This document shows, piece after piece, positions 28,693-37,804 of a stretch of DNA of 57,000 bases. The notes below the pieces were generated by a model. That model saw nothing but the letters and a program-made list of their open reading frames with translations. It was not told where the DNA came from and searched no databases. Made by a program: the position numbers and the translations under genes. Source of the DNA: an uncultured Candidatus Saccharibacteria bacterium. Lineage in GTDB: Bacteria > Patescibacteriota > Saccharimonadia > Saccharimonadales > UBA4665. The stretch is from positions 1-57,000 of the forward strand of contig CAIMFK010000005.1 in the NCBI GenBank assembly GCA_903840315.1, in the 5' to 3' direction. The stretch's first letter is position 1; each line of letters starts with the position of its first letter.

Positions 28693-29117
28693 TGATTCAC
28701 TTAAAGCTAGTAACATTATCTGGGGTTAAATTCGATGGAGATGTCCATGAGGTTGTACTGCCCACTATGACAGGTCAAATTGGTGTACTTACTGATCATA
28801 TGCCTCTCATTTCAGCAGCTACTGCTGGCATTATATCTATTAGAAATAACCCAAAAGATACCGATTACCAGATGGAACACTTTGCCACATTTGGTGGGGT
28901 TATAGAGGTTGCTAGTAATAACATTAGAGTTATTGTTGATGAAGCTGATAATTCAAGCGAAATAAATGAAGCTGAAGCCAAAAAAGCATTAGACTTAGCG
29001 ATCAAAATGAAGAGTGAATCTAAAGACGAGATTAGTCTTGAAAGAGCTCAAAAATTAGTTGATAGAAACAGCATTAGATTACAAGTTGCTCAGCTAAAAA
29101 GACGTAGCAGATCTTAA
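28692..29117 (+). CDS. atpC: ATP synthase F1 subunit epsilon
   Basis: A 141-residue subunit with the N-terminal beta sandwich (GVKFDGDVHEVVLPTMTGQIGVLTDHMPLI) and the C-terminal helical pair (EAEAKKALDLAI and LERAQKLVDRNSIRLQVAQLKRR) that can inhibit ATP hydrolysis. It closes the operon. It is coupled to atpD by TAATG and shares a palindromic TTAA stop with the convergent orphan gene; no hairpin terminator is seen. Confidence 0.95.
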
Positions 29118-29485
29118 TTAGCGTGTTTTCCTTGAAAGGCTCGCATGCATAATCTTCCTAGTTGTTTATGCAAAGGTATTATATGAGCATCAGTTTCTTC
29201 GTGTTCGGTGGTTTGCTTGTTCTTTGAGCGCCCAATTTCTGCAACTGTAGAAAGAGCATCTGCAACTCCCTTGGCGTATGCGTCTCTATCTATTCCTTTT
29301 TCTTCAGCTTCAGATAAAAGTTCTAGCGCTAGGTAGGGTTCAAGCTCAATTATTTTAGTCATTGGCTCTACTTGGTAGTTTCTTTCAAAATTTTCAGCAT
29401 TATCAAAAAGCGAGACTACTCTCTCGACAATCTCTCTTCGGTGATTACTTTCCATTTCTCCATCAATGTATAGTTCTCTGCTCAC
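29114..29485 (-). CDS. Hypothetical acidic protein, about 123 aa
   Basis: No family recognised. The protein is acidic and helical; RDAYAKGVADALSTVAEIGR is a well-formed amphipathic helix. A TTG at 29503 is in frame, but the GTG at 29485 is preferred because a GATAAT box (29492-29497) sits 6 bases before it. It faces the ATP synthase operon and overlaps the atpC stop by four bases. Confidence 0.5.
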   Translation of the reverse strand: MSRELYIDGEMESNHRREIVERVVSLFDNAENFERNYQVEPMTKIIELEPYLALELLSEAEEKGIDRDAYAKGVADALSTVAEIGRSKNKQTTEHEETDAHIIPLHKQLGRLCMRAFQGKHAN

Positions 29486-29587
29486 ATTTAAATTATCTCT
29501 CAATACTACATATAGTGTATGTGATTTATCTCACTACGCTTTATATAAGGTTAAGCGATTAATATTGCATATATATTCAATAAGAGG

Positions 29588-29593
29588 TAGAAT
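29588..29593 (+). promoter_or_regulatory. TAGAAT box and leadered start of the carbonic-anhydrase-like gene
   Basis: TAGAAT is followed at once by an ATG (29594) that would lie upstream of the RNA start. The next in-frame ATG (29627) has an AAGGA site (29615-29619) 7 bases before it, so the gene is likely leadered and starts at 29627. Confidence 0.5.
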
Positions 29594-29626
29594 ATGTTTT
29601 TTAAAGTACAAAATAAGGATATTTAC

Positions 29627-30721
29627 ATGACTTCAAGTGAACTAAATTTACAAAATGATAAGGCTGACATTGACCTCGATGAAGTCGATACTCGTTTAGG
29701 CTCACTTGATGAAGTAAAGGAAAGAACAAGAGAGATTTCATATATGGGAGCTAAGGTTGTAGATTTAGGAATAATTGACGAAGTAGTAGAGGGTGTTTCA
29801 GGTTCAGATATATGGAAAGGCCATTACTCACTTGCCGACAGACTGAACGAAACTGGTACAGAGGCAGATCTTCGGCTTAACGAGCTAGATCGAGCAAAAG
29901 AATTATTAGCCGTTTCCTTTGTGCCTACTCCTAAAGAAGCAGCAATTAGATGTATACATGCTGGGCAAATTGCTGATTACAACAGTGATAGCGCATCAGA
30001 TTATGGTAGACACCTAGGACCACAATTCCCTGCTGGAACAATTGGTTTTGGTATTTCAAGAAGGCTTGCAATTCCATCTTCAGAATTAAATGACGCAGTA
30101 TTACTAGAGGATTTTGAAGCAGAATCTAAGGTAGCATATGATCTAGGATTCAAACCAGGAAACCACCAGGGCATGAACGCTACTGAAGCTGCTACTGGTT
30201 GTGGTGCGGTAGATGGCGCTAAAGAAATATTAGATATTTTCTCGGACAGTAAAAGGTCTGAAGCCGCCAAGAAAGTAACAATTGAGCTTATATCTGCAGT
30301 TTACGGTAAGGAAGCCGTCAAAATGGATCTTATCGACCAAGTATATACTCAAGGAGCTAAATTGGCAGTAGCAAAGGATGCATACCTTCCAAGTAAAAAA
30401 GAAATGCTTGAGTTAGTTGAGGGTGAAAATCCTAAAGGCGCACCAAGACTTGGCAGCAACGACAATACTGCATTTATAGTAGTAAACAATTTGCCAAATA
30501 CAACTCTCCACACAGATGAATTTGACTCCAAAACTGATAACAACATTAAGGCATTCAGTCTTGATTTATGGCACATCCAAGAAGTTGCTGATGCAAGCTT
30601 TGAAAATAAAGATGATAAGTATAGATTTACTGTTGCTGCTGTAGCTTTCACGGTCATGGCTGCAATGACTTTAACTGACGGTACTTTGAGGCTTATTGCT
30701 CGTACTCCAGACGCTAAATAA
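29627..30721 (+). CDS. Zeta/cadmium carbonic anhydrase (CDCA)-like protein
   Basis: 364 residues. From memory of the diatom CDCA1 sequence, the middle and end align: a first Cys (codon 29951) in AIRCIHAG; LGPQFPAGTIGF against a GPxxPGG loop; His (codon 30164) and Cys (codon 30200) in GNHQGMNATEAATGCGAVD, matching the second and third metal ligands; then VVNNLP, a Trp in FSLDLWHI and FTVAAVAFTVMAAMTLT. The Asp-Arg dyad that follows the first Cys in zeta and beta enzymes is replaced (His, Gly), so catalysis is uncertain. An acidic N-terminal region of about 100 residues is extra. The aquaporin gene follows 93 bases downstream. Confidence 0.55.
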   Translation: MTSSELNLQNDKADIDLDEVDTRLGSLDEVKERTREISYMGAKVVDLGIIDEVVEGVSGSDIWKGHYSLADRLNETGTEADLRLNELDRAKELLAVSFVPTPKEAAIRCIHAGQIADYNSDSASDYGRHLGPQFPAGTIGFGISRRLAIPSSELNDAVLLEDFEAESKVAYDLGFKPGNHQGMNATEAATGCGAVDGAKEILDIFSDSKRSEAAKKVTIELISAVYGKEAVKMDLIDQVYTQGAKLAVAKDAYLPSKKEMLELVEGENPKGAPRLGSNDNTAFIVVNNLPNTTLHTDEFDSKTDNNIKAFSLDLWHIQEVADASFENKDDKYRFTVAAVAFTVMAAMTLTDGTLRLIARTPDAK

Positions 30722-30814
30722 TAAGTCACCCCTCAAGAAACACCATAACTGCTTTACATGTTCTAGATGTATATGCTAATATTTCTCCATAAATTAATTT
30801 TCCGGAGGGTAATA

Positions 30815-31489
30815 ATGGTTAATAAAAAAATGTATGCAATGTTGCTTACAGAACTCTTAGGAACTGCGCTACTAACGCTTGTTTTCCTTTCAGTTAAAAG
30901 TTCAGCAATCGGTATTGGATATTTCATAGCTTTAGGAATTGGCTTAGCTTACGCTGGACTCATCCTATTTGCTAACTATGAAGAAAAAGAAGCTGACACA
31001 AAATGGATTCCTCAATTCAATCCAGCTCTATCTGTAGCTCTTTGGACAGTTAAAAAGATCAAGACTGTTGAATTACTGCTTAACGTAGTAATGCAATTTT
31101 TAGGTGCATACGCTTCATACGCGCTATTCATTTACCTGATCAACAATAAGATTCCTAACTCAGCAGCTCATTATTCAACACGCGCATTTGTAGCTGAAGC
31201 TGTTGGTACATTTATCTTTGTATTGATTGTATCGGCAACAGCATACAAAAAGTTTAGCGCTCCTGTAGCTGCCACTGTTGGTGGTGCAGCATATGCAATT
31301 GGTATAGTTGTCGCTTCTAGCGCCTCTAACGCTCTAATCAACCCTGCAGTTGCTCTAGGAGTTAATTCATTCAGTTGGGCGGTATACACACTAGCTCCTG
31401 TAGTTGGTGGTGTAATAGCTATTAATCTATACAGCTTACTCTATGTTGATAAAATCAGCTCGGGTAAGAAAACCAAGAGTAAAAAATAA
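30815..31489 (+). CDS. Aquaporin/MIP-family channel with non-standard filter
   Basis: 224 residues, six membrane helices and two half-helices bearing FNPALSVAL (Asn69-Pro70-Ala71) and INPAVALGV (Asn176-Pro177-Ala178). The residue after the second NPA is Val179; in most MIPs it is the Arg of the aromatic/arginine filter. The pore may therefore be wider or less selective. A GGAGGG SD site (30804-30809) selects the ATG at 30815 over earlier starts in the frame. It probably conducts water or small solutes or gases; context with the carbonic-anhydrase-like gene hints at CO2. Confidence 0.8.
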   Translation: MVNKKMYAMLLTELLGTALLTLVFLSVKSSAIGIGYFIALGIGLAYAGLILFANYEEKEADTKWIPQFNPALSVALWTVKKIKTVELLLNVVMQFLGAYASYALFIYLINNKIPNSAAHYSTRAFVAEAVGTFIFVLIVSATAYKKFSAPVAATVGGAAYAIGIVVASSASNALINPAVALGVNSFSWAVYTLAPVVGGVIAINLYSLLYVDKISSGKKTKSKK

Positions 31490-31508
31490 TATAAATTACA
31501 AAAACTTT

Positions 31509-31543
31509 AATAGCACTTCTTGAAAAAGAGGTGCTATTTTTTT
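31509..31543. terminator. Bidirectional intrinsic terminator
   Basis: A 13-base-pair stem AATAGCACTTCTT/AAGAGGTGCTATT (one G-T wobble) with a four-base loop, T-run on the right and A-run on the left. It serves both the aquaporin gene and the convergent helicase gene. Confidence 0.88.
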
Positions 31544-34500
31544 ATTTCTTTGATTAGATCTTGTTCAAAGGCTTTTATTCCGGCCAGTGATTTTTTATAT
31601 TTTGAGATATTTGGAAAATCTAATTCAGTGATTCTTCTATATATAGCTCTTATTAGAAGGCTTGTTTCTTCGAGCTTTTCATCATCAAAAATTATATGAA
31701 GCTTGTTTATTTTGCCATTCTTATCTGGCTCGACAAATTCGAGATAAGCATCAGTAACTTTATACCTCTTATATGTTCTTGAATTCTCAATAAGTAGTTT
31801 GTAGAAATATAATTGTCTTTCGTAATTGTGTAGTTTCGTTTCAGATTTCCACTTGAGATAGCTCTTGCCGGTTTTGTAATCAATAATAGTAGCAGTTCGC
31901 TTTCTTGGATCAATTATTACTTTGTCAATATTTCCCGCTATATGTGCATCTTCAATGTAGACATTCTCATTAGCAAAAGGAACTTCAGAAAGAACCATGT
32001 TTGTTTCATCAAGTTGAGCCTGATCATAATAAATCTTTAAGGCTTCTTCACCTCTTTTTTCCAGAAGTTCTTTTTCCTTGTCGTTTATGTCTTTAGCCTC
32101 TAACTGTTCTTTGAAAATAGACAAGAAACTCTCGAGTGAGGGCTTAAGTTTTTTAGCATCCATTTCTTTATATAGCCATTCTAAGGATTTGTGAACAGAT
32201 GTTCCATATTCTGCGATAGGCGCCTTTGCTTTAGGAAATCTTAGTAAACTATCGAGGAAAAATGACTCGGGCCCTTCCCTTTCAACATTGGTGAATTTAT
32301 TAAGATTTGTTGGGCTTAATTTGAAGTTACCAAGTCTTTCAGAAAGCATATCTCTTAATTTGATATCCTTCATCCCTTCAATATGTTTTGCTTGCCAGTA
32401 TGAGATTGACTGCTCTATAGTTGGTGCTTTAACTGTTGGACAAATTACAACTTGGTTTTTTTCTGGTAGGAACGGACTGATACTATTTTTTTCATCGTCC
32501 TCATGTTCAGCTAGATATTTTAATTTCAAAGTATCTCGATTATTATTCGTTTTATCATAACTAGTAATTATTAGATTCTTTTTGGCACGAGTAACAGCTA
32601 CATAAAATAATCTAATTCGTTCATCCTCATTTATACCTATAGAGCGTAATGCTTCCATGCTTGGTGGGGCTGTAATCTTATCCGATTGATCATTCGATTT
32701 GCTGCCCCAAATTGATTCAAGAGCATCTATTATGTAGACGGTATCAAACTCTAAACCTTTAACGCTGTGCGCTGATGATATATATACCGAATCATCTGAT
32801 TCTATAATCGGGCTATTATTGATTAGTTTAATTTCTGACTTAATATTTTCCTCTATGAATGAGATGAAGTCTTTGAGTTTTAGGTTACTGTCCTGATTTG
32901 AACTATATTGTCTTAGATACTGTCTTAATGCGGTTAGGTTCTGAAGAAGTGTCCAAAAATCTGCATTAATTGTTTCTAAATTATGATTTTTGAAATAATA
33001 GTCATAAAAATTAGATTTCATAGTTAATCCATCGGCTTCGTGCAGGTCTAGTTCATTAATTCCGATAAGATAATCTAACATAGTCTCTAATGTTTCTTCC
33101 TCGGCAATAAGCGAGAGTCTGTAAAAGAAGAGACAAATATTTTTAGTCATCTGGTTAGCTATTAGAAGATCCTTCCATAGCTTAAGATTGTCGTTAGCTT
33201 CCCAAGATATTTGCCAAATGAGGGATGTTGGAATGCTGAAAAAATCTGCTGAAAGAACTTCTGGCCATAAGGCGTTTAGCTCTGATCTTCTAGATTTTTT
33301 AAGTGCTAAAACAAGCTTAGACATAGTTACTAGAGTACTTACTCTTGGATCATCTAGGATATTATCTCTTTTATCGTATCTAAGCTTGATGTCTCTTTTA
33401 TGAAGATATGGAACTATTGGTACTAGTAGAGAATGTTTTCTTCCAATAATAGCTATATCCTTAGCCGATACACCTGACTCTATCTTTCTTTTGATGTCGT
33501 CAGAAATAAAAGCTAATTGATTAACCTCATTATTAAAGTCGTATCTAATAATAGAGTCATCTACATCGGAAATATTTGCATCAAGGTTTTTGGATTCCAT
33601 GCCAGGAAGTCTTAGCCTTTCCTCAATTTGACCACTTATAGATTTGGCTAAATTAACAACTGATGGCGTTGACCGGTAATTCTGATTTAGCGTAATTACC
33701 AAAACATCTCTATAAAGATTATAGAACTTATTCATGTGAGAATAATTTGCGCCTTGGAACGAATAAATTGCCTGATCGTCATCACCAACCGCCAATACGT
33801 TAGGCCGCCTTTCAAATACTGGATTATCTGTCAAAAGTTCTATCAGTTTAAATTGAGCACCATTTGTGTCTTGAAACTCATCTAGCAACAGATATTGATA
33901 CTTTTCTTGAATGTTATATCTAAAATCGTCATTGTGCTCCAGGGCGCCTATAGTAAGATTTATCATGTCATCGTAGTCATAGATTCCGTTTTTGTGCAGC
34001 TCTCTTTCGTAAATTGCGTATATGTCTGCTAGAGCCATAATCTTCTGGTTTTGCTCAATGGCCTTGAGGATAAAAGTATTATCGATATTTTTTTCTAGCC
34101 ATTTATCTTTCCATGAAGTTATAGCCTTAGTTGATTTATTCTCATTGAATTTCAAAATTGCATCTTCTAATTCACCAATAATAAGTCCGCTAAGCTCAGT
34201 ATTTTTTGTTTTTATAGTCATTATGTCTTTAAGTAGTGACTCAAAAAGTGGTGCTGTTTTCTTCGACATTCTATCGAAAGTTACTAGGCTAGTATCTATA
34301 AAAGGTTGAACAGTTTTTAAATATTCAATATTTTTATTAGCTTTGTCTAGCAAATCATCAGGGCTTAATGATTCTCTTTTTGCATTTGATATCATTTTTT
34401 TAATTGATGATACAAATATTTCATTTTTCAAAGGATTGCTGTATGGCAACTCAGATAGGATTGACCTTAATAATTTATCTAGTGTTAATTGGTCTGCAGG

Positions 34501-34839
34501 CTTTGATTCCTTATAGCTAGGAAAATATTGATGATAATTTCTAATCAGTTCATTACCAAAACCGTGGTAGGTATTAATGTTAACGCTGTAGGCTTCCTTG
34601 CCGATTAGATTATTTAATCGATTTTTCATATTGGTTGCACCGGATTCGGTGAACGTTAGGCAAAGAATTTGGCTTGGGTCAGTATCTGTATTGGCCAAAA
34701 TGTTAGCAACTCTTGTTGTTAGCAACTGAGTCTTACCGGTTCCTGGGCCTGCTATAACAAGAACTGGCCCTTCAATATTATCCACAGCATTTTTTTGAGC
34801 CGAGTTTAGTCTAAGATATGAACGCTTAAATTCTTCCAT
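31534..34839 (-). CDS. UvrD/PcrA-family helicase fused to a RecB-like nuclease
   Basis: At 1101 residues, a superfamily 1A helicase: Walker A AGPGTGKTQLL (about residues 30-40), QILCLTFTESGATNMKNRL (Ia), LLLDEFQDT (II), VGDDDQAIYSFQGA (III), NYRSTPSVVNLA (IV), VKGLEFDTVYI (V) and RLFYVAVTRAKKNLII (VI). The C-terminal 250 residues form a PD-(D/E)XK RecB-type nuclease: HKSLEWLYKE, AGNIDKVIIDP and ATIIDYKTGKS (near residue 985). This architecture resembles AdnA/AdnB and AddA subunits that resect double-strand breaks. A TAAAAT box lies 6 bases before the ATG. Confidence 0.93.
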   Translation of the reverse strand: MEEFKRSYLRLNSAQKNAVDNIEGPVLVIAGPGTGKTQLLTTRVANILANTDTDPSQILCLTFTESGATNMKNRLNNLIGKEAYSVNINTYHGFGNELIRNYHQYFPSYKESKPADQLTLDKLLRSILSELPYSNPLKNEIFVSSIKKMISNAKRESLSPDDLLDKANKNIEYLKTVQPFIDTSLVTFDRMSKKTAPLFESLLKDIMTIKTKNTELSGLIIGELEDAILKFNENKSTKAITSWKDKWLEKNIDNTFILKAIEQNQKIMALADIYAIYERELHKNGIYDYDDMINLTIGALEHNDDFRYNIQEKYQYLLLDEFQDTNGAQFKLIELLTDNPVFERRPNVLAVGDDDQAIYSFQGANYSHMNKFYNLYRDVLVITLNQNYRSTPSVVNLAKSISGQIEERLRLPGMESKNLDANISDVDDSIIRYDFNNEVNQLAFISDDIKRKIESGVSAKDIAIIGRKHSLLVPIVPYLHKRDIKLRYDKRDNILDDPRVSTLVTMSKLVLALKKSRRSELNALWPEVLSADFFSIPTSLIWQISWEANDNLKLWKDLLIANQMTKNICLFFYRLSLIAEEETLETMLDYLIGINELDLHEADGLTMKSNFYDYYFKNHNLETINADFWTLLQNLTALRQYLRQYSSNQDSNLKLKDFISFIEENIKSEIKLINNSPIIESDDSVYISSAHSVKGLEFDTVYIIDALESIWGSKSNDQSDKITAPPSMEALRSIGINEDERIRLFYVAVTRAKKNLIITSYDKTNNNRDTLKLKYLAEHEDDEKNSISPFLPEKNQVVICPTVKAPTIEQSISYWQAKHIEGMKDIKLRDMLSERLGNFKLSPTNLNKFTNVEREGPESFFLDSLLRFPKAKAPIAEYGTSVHKSLEWLYKEMDAKKLKPSLESFLSIFKEQLEAKDINDKEKELLEKRGEEALKIYYDQAQLDETNMVLSEVPFANENVYIEDAHIAGNIDKVIIDPRKRTATIIDYKTGKSYLKWKSETKLHNYERQLYFYKLLIENSRTYKRYKVTDAYLEFVEPDKNGKINKLHIIFDDEKLEETSLLIRAIYRRITELDFPNISKYKKSLAGIKAFEQDLIKEIKK

Positions 34840-34878
34840 ATACTTATTTTATATCAAATGATTGAAATAGACTGTTGT

Positions 34879-36069
34879 TTATTTCTTATCGCAAATAGGA
34901 CACTGGTCATCCTTTAGAAATTCTGTAGTCCATTGGGCACCAGCCTTCCACCATGGTTGAAGATCATGAAATGCTATAAAATCGGCTGCTTCTCTGAGTA
35001 CCCAGCCCAGCCAGCCATATAACTTAATTTTGCCCCAAATAACTGCTGCCCATTTTTTACCCGCCGGAATAACCGAAACAGGCATTTTAGGAACATCCAT
35101 GACTATCGATTTTCCTGATGCCAGCCTAATTAGATTATTGCTAACAAGAACTGCATTTTGGAGTGCAGTTTGAGCCATTCCGGAATATTGAGTTGCTGCA
35201 TTATCGCCTATGACAAATATGTCTTGTTCTGCCTGAAGATATCTATCGACTACAACTTTGCCCTTTTCGTTTAATTTGAAGTTATTTTCTTTAAAGAATG
35301 GATTATTAGTTACACCAGCTGTCCAAACAACTGTATGACTTTTAATTGGCTTTCCGCTCACCATCAGACTATCTATATTTTCCGATTGTACAGCTTTATT
35401 TGTCATAACATTAATACCAATGCTCTTGAGTCGATTAGTAACGGCAATAGATGTTTGTTCGCTTAAAGTCGGAAGTACTCTAGGGGCTGCTTCGATTAGA
35501 TCAATTTTTACTTTTTTATTCTTTATACCGTGATTTTTTAAAAGATCTTTTAAGTAAAATGCTAATTGGCCGGATAGTTCTATGCCAGTTGGGCCGGCTC
35601 CAATTACAACGTAATGCCTGTCAGGTGAGCCGTCCGTTATTAAGGTTTGATGTAGATGGCTTTTTAATTTTTCTGCTTCTTCTTTGGATTTAATTCCATA
35701 GGAGAACTCTTGAAGTCCATCAATACCGAAATAGTTTGTTACTACTCCTAGAGCAATAATTGCCTTATCGTAGTTAATGTCCTTGCCGGATTCGGTCTTG
35801 AATACCTTATTTTTTCTATCAATTTTAGAAACTTTGTCTATAACAATATTGATATCATGATTTTCAAATATTGAAGTCAGTAGAATCGAGGTTTCCTTAG
35901 AATTACCACCAGTAGCCGTGTGGTATAGTCTCGGATAATATCTAAATGTATCTTTGTCGTTTATTATGGTTACGTCAAAGTTAGGGTCATTAGATAAAAG
36001 TAATCCAGCCTTAATGCCACCGAATCCTGCTCCAACTATAACTATTTTTTCTTTTTTAATTTCACCCAT
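34879..36069 (-). CDS. ndh: Type II NADH:quinone oxidoreductase (NDH-2)
   Basis: 396 residues, two Rossmann domains: FAD motif IVIVGAGFGGIKAGLLL at the N-terminus and NAD motif HYVVIGAGPTGIELSGQL near residue 155. The FAD-contacting strand IFVIGDNAA is followed by AQTALQ, the AQxxxQ quinone-site motif of NDH-2. It passes electrons from NADH to quinone without pumping protons. A C-terminal amphipathic region (GWVLREAADFIAFHDLQPWW) should bind the membrane face. Oddly it ends in CPICDKK, a CxxC pair. It is divergent from the FAD oxidoreductase gene. Confidence 0.93.
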   Translation of the reverse strand: MGEIKKEKIVIVGAGFGGIKAGLLLSNDPNFDVTIINDKDTFRYYPRLYHTATGGNSKETSILLTSIFENHDINIVIDKVSKIDRKNKVFKTESGKDINYDKAIIALGVVTNYFGIDGLQEFSYGIKSKEEAEKLKSHLHQTLITDGSPDRHYVVIGAGPTGIELSGQLAFYLKDLLKNHGIKNKKVKIDLIEAAPRVLPTLSEQTSIAVTNRLKSIGINVMTNKAVQSENIDSLMVSGKPIKSHTVVWTAGVTNNPFFKENNFKLNEKGKVVVDRYLQAEQDIFVIGDNAATQYSGMAQTALQNAVLVSNNLIRLASGKSIVMDVPKMPVSVIPAGKKWAAVIWGKIKLYGWLGWVLREAADFIAFHDLQPWWKAGAQWTTEFLKDDQCPICDKK

Positions 36070-36077
36070 TGCTCTGT

Positions 36078-36083
36078 ATTATA
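36078..36083 (-). promoter_or_regulatory. TATAAT box of ndh
   Basis: Perfect TATAAT on the minus strand, 8 bases from the ATG at 36069; no SD and no convincing -35. Opposite it, GATAAT at 36125-36130 serves the divergent gene, so both respiratory dehydrogenase genes start from a 70-base region. Confidence 0.6.
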
Positions 36084-36124
36084 CAAAATTCTAATGGATT
36101 ATGCTTAAGATTATATTCTAATCT

Positions 36125-36130
36125 GATAAT
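36125..36130 (+). promoter_or_regulatory. GATAAT box of the FAD oxidoreductase gene
   Basis: GATAAT lies 9 bases before the ATG at 36140 (or TAATAT, 7 bases). Leaderless-type spacing. Confidence 0.5.
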
Positions 36131-36139
36131 ATAGTTGAT

Positions 36140-37804
36140 ATGGATCAATTCGAAAAACTGCTAGAAGATAACGGCTTTAAGGGCGAGATAGACATGTCAG
36201 AAAAGTCTTTGGAGACTTATTCGCACGACGCAAGCCTATTTGAAATAAAGCCTCAAATGATTGTATTTCCTAAAGATTCTGATGATGTTAAGAAAATAGT
36301 TTCACTAGTCGCCGATAATAAACATAAAATTAAAGACCTATCATTAACTGCTAGGAGCGCCGGAACTTGCATGTCCGGTGGAGCTGTAAATGACTCCATA
36401 ATTATGGATTTCAATCGTCATTTTACTAATATCGAAAATGTTACCGATAAATCAGCTCGGGCTCAACCTGGTGTTTTTTTCAGAGATTTTTATGAAGAGA
36501 CTCGAAAGAATTTGGTTTTTATGCCTAGTTACCCAGCTTCAAGAAACCTTTGTACTATCGGCGGAATGGTAGCTAATAATGCCGGCGGAGAAAGATCGTT
36601 GGAGTTTGGCAAAACTGAGAATTTTGTCGAAGAGCTGAAGGTTGTTTTTTCTGATGGTAATGAATACGTAGTTAGACCACTCAATAAAATTCAATTAGTT
36701 AAAAAAATGGCTCAGAAAGATTTTGAGGGTGAGCTATACAGAAAAACATTTGATCTTTGTGAAAAGCATTATGATTCAATCAAGAGCGCAAAACCCAATG
36801 TTTCAAAAAACTCTATGGGATATAATCTTTGGGACGTTTGGGACCGCGAGACGGGCATCTTTGATCTTTGTAAGCTTATTGTTGGTTCCCAGGGAACCTT
36901 AGGTTTCGTAACAGATATTAAATTCAGAATGGTGCCTATAATGCCGAATTCAGGACTTTTGGTTCTATTTCTAAAAGACATTGATGATTTAGGTGAGATT
37001 ATACCTAAGGTTTTAGAGTCGAAACCATCAACTTTTGAGAGTTTTGATGACGCAACTCTCAAATTAGCAATACGTTTCATGCCTAGCTTTCTAAAAACGC
37101 TCGGACTCAAAAAATTCTTACATCTACTAATAAGCCTTATGCCAGATGGACTACAATTACTCAGAGGCGTTCCTAAGCTAGTATTAATGGTTGAATTCAA
37201 TGGAGCTACACCTCAAATTGTTAGAGAAAAGATACATAATCTTCATCAAGAGCTTGGTAAACATAGGGCTAGATATGAGATTAATGGTTTTGAAGAGGAT
37301 CCCACATACTATAAGAGTGAAAAGTTCTGGATACTAAGGCATGAGAGTTTCAATTTACTTAGGAGCAAGGTAAAGGACAAGCACACTGCACCTTTCATCG
37401 ACGATTTTGTAGTAAATCCTGAGTACTTAACTGAATTTTTACCCAAAATGAGAAAGATAATTACGAAATATAAACTTCTAGCTACTGTTGCTGGACATAT
37501 GGGTGATGGAAACTTCCACATAATACCACTTATGAAGCTTGATGATCTAAAAGAGCGGGCTAAGCTCTTGCCCGCGATGAAAGAAGTCGATAATCTTGTT
37601 TTGGAGTACAAAGGTAGCTTAAGCGGCGAACACAATGACGGTCTTGTTCGAGGTCCTTGGTTAAAGGATATGTACGGTGCCACCGTCCTTGGGTACTTTA
37701 AGAAAGTGAAAGAAATATTCGACAAAGACAATATATTTAATCCTCACAAGAAGTCTGATGCTGACTGGGATTATAGCTTCTCTCACATTCGAGACAATTT
37801 CTAG
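36140..37804 (+). CDS. FAD-dependent D-2-hydroxyacid oxidoreductase (D-lactate dehydrogenase/GlcD-like)
   Basis: 554 residues. An N-terminal PCMH-type FAD domain (LTARSAGTCMSGGAV, TIGGMVANNAGGERSLEFGKT, LIVGSQGTLGFVTDI) precedes an FAD-oxidase C-terminal domain with the metal and substrate motifs VAGHMGDGNFHIIPL (about residue 450) and SGEHNDGLVRGPWL (about 495). This family oxidises D-lactate, glycolate or similar acids and reduces quinone or a cytochrome. It lacks the GlcF-type Fe-S domain, so it acts as a single-chain membrane-associated dehydrogenase. Together with NDH-2 it would feed quinol to the bo3 oxidase. It shares a CTAG stop with the convergent kinase gene. Confidence 0.88.
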   Translation: MDQFEKLLEDNGFKGEIDMSEKSLETYSHDASLFEIKPQMIVFPKDSDDVKKIVSLVADNKHKIKDLSLTARSAGTCMSGGAVNDSIIMDFNRHFTNIENVTDKSARAQPGVFFRDFYEETRKNLVFMPSYPASRNLCTIGGMVANNAGGERSLEFGKTENFVEELKVVFSDGNEYVVRPLNKIQLVKKMAQKDFEGELYRKTFDLCEKHYDSIKSAKPNVSKNSMGYNLWDVWDRETGIFDLCKLIVGSQGTLGFVTDIKFRMVPIMPNSGLLVLFLKDIDDLGEIIPKVLESKPSTFESFDDATLKLAIRFMPSFLKTLGLKKFLHLLISLMPDGLQLLRGVPKLVLMVEFNGATPQIVREKIHNLHQELGKHRARYEINGFEEDPTYYKSEKFWILRHESFNLLRSKVKDKHTAPFIDDFVVNPEYLTEFLPKMRKIITKYKLLATVAGHMGDGNFHIIPLMKLDDLKERAKLLPAMKEVDNLVLEYKGSLSGEHNDGLVRGPWLKDMYGATVLGYFKKVKEIFDKDNIFNPHKKSDADWDYSFSHIRDNF

